Assembly: GCF_002015085.1 (NCBI RefSeq)
Contig: NZ_MUXW01000060.1
Coordinates: forward strand, 1-11,241
DNA length: 11,241 nt
Origin: Glaesserella parasuis
GTDB lineage: Bacteria; Pseudomonadota; Gammaproteobacteria; Enterobacterales; Pasteurellaceae
Direction: 5' to 3'
In this document: in pieces, positions 6,457 through 11,241 of the stretch
Position numbering within the stretch: the stretch's first letter is position 1
Layout of the letters: the number at the start of each line of letters is the position of its first letter
Translations under genes and position numbers: made by a program
Notes under the pieces: model-generated
What the model was told of the DNA's origin: nothing
Database searches by the model: none
The model's input: the letters and a program-made list of their open reading frames with translations, nothing else

Positions 6457-7728
6457 ATGACAAATTTTGCTTATCTTCAACAAAAACGTAAACAGTTAAA
6501 GCTAAAAGTAAATGATGTTTGTGAGCAAGCAGGGGTAACTAGAGCCTATTTTAATCAATTAGTGTCGGGGAAAATTAAAAATCCAAGTGCGACAAAATTA
6601 GGTGCGTTGCATAAAGTGTTGAATATCGTTGAGGAACAAAATCAACGAGTAGGCGTAATTTTTGGTAAGTTCTATCCAGTGCATACGGGGCATATTAATA
6701 TGATTTATGAAGCCTTTAGTAAGGTGGATATGCTACACGTTATTGTTTGTACCGATACTGAACGTGATTTACAACTGTTCCGTGATAGTAAAATGAAACG
6801 TATGCCAACGAATGAAGATCGTTTGCGTTGGATGCAACAGATTTTTAAATATCAGCAAAAACAGATTTTCATTCATCATTTGGTTGAAGATGGTATTCCT
6901 AGCTATCCAAACGGCTGGGAGGGCTGGGTGGAACGTGTCAAAGAGCTATTTGCTGAAAAACATATTCAGCCAACATTAGTCTTTAGCAGTGAGATTCAAG
7001 ATAAAGAACCTTACGAGAAATACTTAAATTTGGAAGTGCATTTAGTCGATCCTGAACGTAACTCATTTAATGTATCAGCGACAAAGATCCGCAACAATCC
7101 GTTCCAATACTGGCGTTTTATTCCAAAAGAGGTGCGTCCATTCTTTGTGAAAACTATCGCTATTTTAGGTGGTGAAAGTAGCGGAAAAACTGTTCTAGTC
7201 AGCAAACTTGCTAATGTATTTAATACGACATCGGCGTGGGAATACGGGCGAGAATTTGTCTTTGAACAACTTGGCGGTGATGAACAGGCAATGCAGTATT
7301 CAGACTATCCACAAATGGCATTAGGGCATAAGCGTTATGTTGATTATGCAATGAAGCACGCACACAAAGTGGCGATCATTGATACGGATTACATTACTAC
7401 TCAAGCATTCTGTATTCAATATGAAGGCAAACCTCACCCATTCTTAGATTCGATGATTAAAGAATATCCTTTTGATGTCACTATTTTATTATCAAATAAC
7501 ACTAAATGGGTTGATGATGGTCTGCGTAGTTTAGGTTCACAAAAACAACGCCAACGCTTCCAGCAGTTACTCAAAAAATTGTTAGAAAAATATAACGTAC
7601 CTTATATTGAAATTGAATCGCCAAGTTATTTAGATCGTTATAATCAAACCAAAGCAGTGATTGAAGCGATCTTAAATGAAGAATCCATAGCATTAACTTT
7701 TAAAAACCAAAACGAGAAGAGCGAATGA
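6457..7728 (+). CDS. nadR: NadR: HTH domain, NMN adenylyltransferase and ribosylnicotinamide kinase
   Basis: A multifunctional NAD salvage protein. The kinase phosphorylates nicotinamide riboside to NMN and the adenylyltransferase makes NAD. Residues 1-57 form an XRE-type helix-turn-helix (VCEQAGVTRAYFNQLVSGKIKN). The adenylyltransferase has GKFYPVHTGH (70-79) and the second nucleotide motif SATKIRNNPF (207-216). The kinase domain begins with Walker A GGESSGKT (238-245), followed by TTSAWEYGREFVF and the acidic IDTDYITTQAF segment. The 423 residues compare with about 410 in E. coli. ATG is preceded by GAGGA at seven bases. The stop overlaps the next gene's start (ATGA). In enteric bacteria the HTH represses NAD genes. 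Whether it does so here is unknown, since Pasteurellaceae commonly lack the de novo pathway it controls. Confidence 0.97.
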   Translation: MTNFAYLQQKRKQLKLKVNDVCEQAGVTRAYFNQLVSGKIKNPSATKLGALHKVLNIVEEQNQRVGVIFGKFYPVHTGHINMIYEAFSKVDMLHVIVCTDTERDLQLFRDSKMKRMPTNEDRLRWMQQIFKYQQKQIFIHHLVEDGIPSYPNGWEGWVERVKELFAEKHIQPTLVFSSEIQDKEPYEKYLNLEVHLVDPERNSFNVSATKIRNNPFQYWRFIPKEVRPFFVKTIAILGGESSGKTVLVSKLANVFNTTSAWEYGREFVFEQLGGDEQAMQYSDYPQMALGHKRYVDYAMKHAHKVAIIDTDYITTQAFCIQYEGKPHPFLDSMIKEYPFDVTILLSNNTKWVDDGLRSLGSQKQRQRFQQLLKKLLEKYNVPYIEIESPSYLDRYNQTKAVIEAILNEESIALTFKNQNEKSE

Positions 7729-8414
7729 TACTTTTTGCGGGCGATCCTCACGGTAGCTACGCCCACCTTTACCCCTTTGTTCAGGAACGTGAGAACGTAG
7801 CGTTAGTGATTTTAGGGGATTTGCAATTAACCACGACTGCAGAGTTGGATAAGCTGGCTCAACACTGCGATATTTGGTTTATTCACGGTAACCACGACAG
7901 TAAAACGGTTGCTGCGTATGATGCTATTTGGGGAACTGCTTGGAAAGAACGAAATCTTCACGGACGCGTTATCAATATACAAGGCACAAAAATTGCAGGA
8001 CTAGGGGGCGTTTTTAGAGGGCATATCTGGATGCCTCCTCACCGCCCAATGTTCTTTGATCCTATCCATTATTGCCAATATAGTCCACAAGAGCGTATTT
8101 GGCGAGGTGGTGTACCACTGCGTCACCGTACCTCAATTTTTCCTTCAGATGTGGAAGGTTTAGAAACGCAAAAAGCAGATATTTTAATTACCCACGAAGC
8201 TCCTCGCCCACACCCACAAGGTTTTGCAGTGATTAATCAACTGGCTCGAAAAATGGGCGTGAAGAAGATTTTTCACGGACATCACCACGATAATTTTGAT
8301 TATCGTCTAATTAATCGTAATAAGGCCTGTGAAATTTTTAATATCGGTTTTAGAAGTTTAGCAGATATTCAAGGCAACTATTTGCTAATTGGCATAGATG
8401 ATCGGGATAAATAA
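7725..8414 (+). CDS. Calcineurin-like metallophosphoesterase coupled to nadR
   Basis: A cytoplasmic two-metal phosphoesterase of unknown substrate. All metal-site motifs are present in order: GDPHG (Asp7, His9), GD (Asp32), GNHD (Asn56, His57), THE (His157) and GHHHD (His186, His188). No signal peptide or membrane segment is visible. The 229 residues form one compact domain. The insert between the GNHD and THE motifs is rich in aromatic residues, histidine and proline (GHIWMPPHRPMFFDP, 99-113) and may shape substrate choice. Its ATG overlaps the nadR stop codon in ATGA, so translation is probably coupled and the two proteins are likely made together. This suggests, but does not prove, a role in nucleotide or NAD metabolism. 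I do not recognise a named gene. Confidence 0.88.
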   Translation: MILFAGDPHGSYAHLYPFVQERENVALVILGDLQLTTTAELDKLAQHCDIWFIHGNHDSKTVAAYDAIWGTAWKERNLHGRVINIQGTKIAGLGGVFRGHIWMPPHRPMFFDPIHYCQYSPQERIWRGGVPLRHRTSIFPSDVEGLETQKADILITHEAPRPHPQGFAVINQLARKMGVKKIFHGHHHDNFDYRLINRNKACEIFNIGFRSLADIQGNYLLIGIDDRDK

Positions 8415-8435
8415 AATTTTATTAGCGGTCAGTTT

Positions 8436-8465
8436 TTGTCAATAGTTTGCAAATCTTAATATAAC
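8436..8465 (+). promoter_or_regulatory. Possible prfC promoter
   Basis: TTGTCA (8436-8441) and TATAAC (8460-8465) are separated by 18 bases and lie about 76 bases upstream of the prfC start. They are the best -35/-10 pair I see in the 127-base gap after the phosphoesterase gene. No clear terminator separates the two genes, so read-through from nadR is possible. Confidence 0.45.
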
Positions 8466-8541
8466 CCATCTCCGTCGGTTGTGATCTCTGACTAAATCAG
8501 GGAAAATAGCCACCATTTTTGAAAAAGAAAACGAGAATAGA

Positions 8542-10131
8542 ATGTCATTAAATAATTACCCTCAAGAAGTAAATAAACGCAGAACTTTTGCGATTATTTC
8601 TCACCCCGATGCTGGTAAAACGACCATCACCGAAAAAGTGTTACTTTACGGAAACGCCATTCAAACCGCAGGTTCGGTAAAAGGTAAAGGCTCACAAGCG
8701 CACGCTAAATCCGACTGGATGGAAATGGAAAAGCAACGTGGGATTTCGATTACCACCTCCGTAATGCAGTTCCCTTACAATGATTGCTTAGTCAATCTAC
8801 TCGACACACCGGGGCACGAAGACTTCTCGGAAGATACCTATCGTACCTTAACGGCGGTAGACAGTTGTTTGATGGTGATCGACAGTGCAAAAGGGGTTGA
8901 GGAACGTACCATCAAATTGATGGAAGTAACTCGCTTGCGTGATACGCCGATTTTAACCTTTATGAACAAGCTCGACCGCGATATTCGTGATCCGATGGAA
9001 TTGTTAGACGAAGTTGAGAGCGTGTTGAAGATTAACTGTGCGCCGATCACGTGGCCGATTGGTTGCGGTAAGTTGTTCAAAGGCGTTTATCATCTCTATA
9101 AAGACGAAACCTATCTCTACCAAACAGGGCAAGGGCATACCATTCAGGAAGTGCGTATTGTCAAAGGGCTAAATAATCCAGAGTTAGATCAAACTGTGGG
9201 CGATGATTTGGCTCAGCAACTGCGTGACGAATTAGAACTGGTGCAAGGGGCAAGCCACGAATTTGAACTAGACGCCTTCTTAAACGGCGAATTAACCCCT
9301 GTTTTCTTCGGTACGGCATTAGGTAACTTTGGGGTTGATCACTTCTTAGATGGCTTAACCGAATGGGCGCCCGCTCCGCAAGCCCGTGAGTCTGATTTAC
9401 GCAAAGTAGAAGCAAGCGAAGAAAAATTCAGTGGCTTTGTGTTCAAAATTCAAGCGAATATGGATCCAAAACACCGAGACCGTGTTGCCTTTATGCGTGT
9501 GGTATCGGGCAAATATGAAAAAGGAATGAAGCTCAAGCACGTCCGTATCGGCAAAGATGTGATCATCTCCGATGCTTTAACCTTTATGGCAGGCGACCGC
9601 TCCCATGCAGAAGAAGCCTACGCAGGCGATATTATCGGCTTACACAATCACGGTACGATCCAAATCGGCGATACCTTTACGCAAGGCGAAAACTTGAAAT
9701 TTACCGGTATTCCGAACTTCGCCCCTGAATTGTTCCGCCGCATCCGCCTAAAAGATCCGCTTAAGCAGAAACAGTTGCTTAAAGGCTTGGTACAACTGTC
9801 GGAAGAAGGTGCGGTGCAAGTGTTCCGTCCATTGATGAATAACGACTTAATCGTTGGCGCGGTCGGTGTGCTTCAGTTTGATGTGGTCGTTTCACGCCTT
9901 AAAACCGAATATAACGTGGAAGCAATCTACGAAACCGTCAATGTAGCGACAGCACGTTGGGTGGAATGCAACGATGCCAAGAAGTTTGAAGAATTTAAAC
10001 GCAAAAACGAGCAGAATTTAGCCTTAGACGGTGGCGATAACTTAACCTATATCGCCCCAACAATGGTTAATCTCAACTTGGCTCAAGAGCGTTATCCGGA
10101 TGTGGAGTTCTTTAAAACAAGAGAACATTAA
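8542..10131 (+). CDS. prfC: Peptide chain release factor 3
   Basis: A translational GTPase that recycles RF1 and RF2 from the ribosome after peptide release. The 529 residues equal the E. coli length. The GTP-binding motifs are all present: G1 HPDAGKTT (21-28), the G2 region RGISITTS (66-73), G3 DTPGHEDF (88-95) and G4 NKLD (142-145). Domains II and III follow, with RF3-typical segments FSGFVFKIQANMDPKHRDR and GAVGVLQFDVV. The start MSLNNYPQEVNKRRTFAIISHPDAGKTT fits the family. The ribosome-binding site is weak (GAGAATAG). The gene is more GC-rich and codon-biased than hemG or nadR, as expected for an expressed housekeeping gene. Confidence 0.98.
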   Translation: MSLNNYPQEVNKRRTFAIISHPDAGKTTITEKVLLYGNAIQTAGSVKGKGSQAHAKSDWMEMEKQRGISITTSVMQFPYNDCLVNLLDTPGHEDFSEDTYRTLTAVDSCLMVIDSAKGVEERTIKLMEVTRLRDTPILTFMNKLDRDIRDPMELLDEVESVLKINCAPITWPIGCGKLFKGVYHLYKDETYLYQTGQGHTIQEVRIVKGLNNPELDQTVGDDLAQQLRDELELVQGASHEFELDAFLNGELTPVFFGTALGNFGVDHFLDGLTEWAPAPQARESDLRKVEASEEKFSGFVFKIQANMDPKHRDRVAFMRVVSGKYEKGMKLKHVRIGKDVIISDALTFMAGDRSHAEEAYAGDIIGLHNHGTIQIGDTFTQGENLKFTGIPNFAPELFRRIRLKDPLKQKQLLKGLVQLSEEGAVQVFRPLMNNDLIVGAVGVLQFDVVVSRLKTEYNVEAIYETVNVATARWVECNDAKKFEEFKRKNEQNLALDGGDNLTYIAPTMVNLNLAQERYPDVEFFKTREH

Positions 10132-10147
10132 TTGCCATCTCCCTCCG

Positions 10148-10164
10148 AAAATCCTGCGGATTTT
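10148..10164 (+). terminator. AAAATCC/GGATTTT hairpin after prfC, possible terminator
   Basis: A 7-bp perfect stem with a three-base TGC loop, 17 bases after the prfC stop. Its 3' arm ends in a short T run (five T in all, including stem bases). It could act as a weak intrinsic terminator, but the low GC content and short U-tract leave this uncertain. Confidence 0.4.
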
Positions 10165-10170
10165 TCTCCA

Positions 10171-10194
10171 CCCTCTCCCGTAAACGAGAGAGGG
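10171..10194. repeat. CCCTCTC/GAGAGGG hairpin in the prfC-rlmB spacer
   Basis: CCCTCTCCCG and CGAGAGAGGG pair over nine of ten positions (one C-A mismatch) around a TAAA tetraloop. It is followed by A residues, not T, so it is not a plus-strand terminator. Its sequence and intergenic position resemble dispersed REP-like palindromes found in many bacteria. Only one copy is in the window. Confidence 0.45.
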
Positions 10195-10225
10195 GAAAAA
10201 TAAGATACAGAATAGAAGAATAAAT

Positions 10226-10960
10226 ATGAGCGAACAAATCTACGGTATTCACGCTGTTAAATCCTTTTTAGATGTTGCACCCGAACGATTAATCGAAGTG
10301 TTTGTACTAAAAGGTCGTGAAGATAAACGATTAACCCCATTACTCAACGAATTACAGCGTTTAGGCATTCGAGTGCAACAGGTCAATCGTCAAGCACTCG
10401 ATAACAAAGTGCAAGGCGAAGTACATCAAGGGATTATCGCCAAAGTCATTCAAGCTAAAGAGCTAAATGAAAGCGATCTTGACCAAATTTTAGATCGCAA
10501 AGCAAATCCGTTTTTATTGATCTTAGACGGAGTGACCGATCCCCATAACTTAGGGGCTTGTTTGCGTACTGCTGATGCCGCAGGGGTTGATGTCGTTATT
10601 GTACCAAAAGACAAATCAGCACAGCTCACTTCAACAGCTCGCAAAGTGGCTTGCGGTGCAGCAGAAACCGTGCCACTTATTCGAGTGACAAATCTTGCCC
10701 GTACAATGCGTGAGTTACAAGAACGCAATATCTGGATCGTCGGCACAGCTGGCGAAGCGACAGAAAGTCTGTATCAGGTGAAATTAACAGGATCGATTGC
10801 GTTAGTGATGGGGGCAGAAGGAGACGGAATGCGTCGTCTTACCCGTGAACATTGTGATCAACTGGTGAGTATTCCAATGGCAGGATCGGTATCGTCGTTA
10901 AATGTATCCGTGGCGACCGGGGTTTGTCTGTTTGAGATTGTAAGACAGAAGTTATTATAG
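10226..10960 (+). CDS. rlmB: 23S rRNA (guanosine-2251-2'-O)-methyltransferase
   Basis: A SPOUT/TrmH-family enzyme that methylates the 2'-O of G2251 in the P-loop of 23S rRNA using S-adenosylmethionine. The 244 residues compare with 243 in E. coli. The N-terminal substrate-binding domain (about 1-75) begins MSEQIYGIHAVKSFL. The three SPOUT motifs are DGVTDPHNLGACLR (101-114), with Asn108 and Arg114, LVMGAEGDGMRRL (193-205), with Glu198, and SIPMAGSVSSLNVSVA (215-230), with Asn226. The start fits the family, with AGAAG a short distance upstream. prfC lies 94 bases before it on the same strand. No terminator of its own is clear before the IS-like hairpin at 11052. Confidence 0.98.
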   Translation: MSEQIYGIHAVKSFLDVAPERLIEVFVLKGREDKRLTPLLNELQRLGIRVQQVNRQALDNKVQGEVHQGIIAKVIQAKELNESDLDQILDRKANPFLLILDGVTDPHNLGACLRTADAAGVDVVIVPKDKSAQLTSTARKVACGAAETVPLIRVTNLARTMRELQERNIWIVGTAGEATESLYQVKLTGSIALVMGAEGDGMRRLTREHCDQLVSIPMAGSVSSLNVSVATGVCLFEIVRQKLL

Positions 10961-11039
10961 TCGCCTTAATCCTTTTTATGAAAATAGGTGGTGCAGTAGA
11001 TAAAATGGGCGGTTTTTGTTGTTGTAATAGACAAAACAA

Positions 11040-11084
11040 TTGCTAAAAAGTGGCTTAAAGCCTTATAGTACAAGGCTTTAAGCC
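11040..11084 (+). promoter_or_regulatory. Perfect 13-bp inverted repeat enclosing a transposase -10 box
   Basis: GGCTTAAAGCCTT (11052-11064) and AAGGCTTTAAGCC (11072-11084) form a perfect 13-bp stem with a seven-base loop. A candidate promoter has -35 TTGCTA (11040-11045) and -10 TATAGT (11064-11069), spacing 18, so the -10 occupies the last stem base and the loop. Transcription would start in the 3' arm, about 22 bases before ATG 11098. Read-through RNA from rlmB would fold the whole hairpin. The CTCTTTTT that follows means it could also serve as the rlmB terminator. It probably belongs to the right-hand insertion sequence. Confidence 0.5.
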
Positions 11085-11097
11085 CTCTTTTTGAAAC

Positions 11098-11241
11098 ATG
11101 AACAAAAAACTGCCCATTTTGCCAAAGTCTGAAAATAAAGAAACATGGTATACAAAATAATACTCAACGTTATTTTTGTAATGAATGTTATAAAACGTTT
11201 ATCTTAAAATCTAAATTAGATCCAATTAAAATTTGGACTGA
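11098..11241 (+). pseudogene. Zinc-ribbon transposase N-terminus, frame broken at the start, cut by window edge
   Basis: The frame from 11102 to the right edge (46 codons) encodes a CPFC...CNEC zinc ribbon (C4-x2-C7-x18-C26-x2-C29), followed by KTF and LDPIKIWT. This resembles the N-terminus of zinc-ribbon transposases, most likely the variant zinc-binding IS256 group, though I am not certain of the family. IS1 InsA has a comparable ribbon. That frame has a TGA at 11099-11101 and no usual start codon. The nearby ATG (11098-11100) is in another frame, which stops at 11158-11160. Removing one A from the run of six (11104-11109) joins ATG to the ribbon as MNKNCPFC. So this is a frameshifted copy, a sequencing error, or a gene that relies on slippage. 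Most of the protein lies outside the window. Confidence 0.6.

Noticed and set aside
10171..10194. Intrinsic terminator of prfC
   Set aside because: The stem is followed by A residues on the plus strand, with no T-tract. A terminator role is more plausible for the weaker hairpin at 10148-10164.
11104..11110. A AAA AAC as a programmed -1 frameshift site in the right-hand transposase
   Set aside because: The heptamer is not in the phase needed. Going from the ATG frame to the zinc-ribbon frame needs a +1 or -2 shift, not -1.
1..11241. Composite transposon formed by the two terminal IS elements
   Set aside because: The two transposases appear to be of different types, and the DNA between them is ordinary housekeeping sequence with no cargo signature.
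1..11241. CRISPR array, tRNA or rRNA genes, prophage or toxin-antitoxin pair
   Set aside because: No regularly spaced direct repeats, cloverleaf folds, rRNA stretches or paired small genes were seen on either strand.

Overview
The window looks like chromosomal DNA from a member of the Pasteurellaceae. The proteins read as close gammaproteobacterial orthologues: PurL, AphA, HemG, YfhL, NadR, RF3 and RlmB. The DNA also carries cores of the Actinobacillus pleuropneumoniae-type DNA uptake signal (ACAAGCGGTC, exact at 4174-4183, with six further AAGCGGT cores seen by eye), while no clear Haemophilus influenzae-type signal (AAGTGCGGT) was found. This points to the Actinobacillus/Mannheimia/Glaesserella side of the family. 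The species cannot be fixed from the window.

Layout. Positions 1-250 hold the 5' end of an IS256-family insertion sequence reading leftward. It has cut into a short unrecognised ORF (minus strand, from 361) that starts just past the purL terminator. purL (423-4319, minus) follows, with a PurR operator over its promoter. Next comes aphA (4594-5313, minus), a periplasmic class B acid phosphatase. It is divergent from hemG (5495-6022, plus), the menaquinone-dependent protoporphyrinogen oxidase. hemG overlaps by 6 bases, tail to tail, with yfhL (6017-6277, minus), a two-cluster ferredoxin. nadR (6457-7728, plus) is divergent from yfhL and overlaps by 4 bases with a calcineurin-like phosphoesterase gene (7725-8414). 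prfC (8542-10131) and rlmB (10226-10960) follow on the plus strand, separated by a hairpin-rich spacer. The right end (about 11040-11241) is the 5' end of a second, unrelated-looking transposase reading rightward, whose frame is broken near its start.

How the genes relate. Most are housekeeping: purine synthesis, haem synthesis, translation termination and rRNA methylation. The most coherent theme is pyridine-nucleotide salvage. AphA can release nicotinamide riboside from NMN in the periplasm (established in Salmonella). NadR phosphorylates nicotinamide riboside and adenylates it to NAD. A translationally coupled phosphoesterase of unknown substrate sits directly behind nadR.

I see no large undescribed system. 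The most interesting signals are at the two IS ends. In both, a strong inverted repeat surrounds a likely transposase -10 box, an arrangement that would let read-through RNA, but not native RNA, fold into a hairpin. Other points of interest are the nadR-phosphoesterase pair, the broken start of the right-hand transposase, and the small ORF cut by the left-hand IS.
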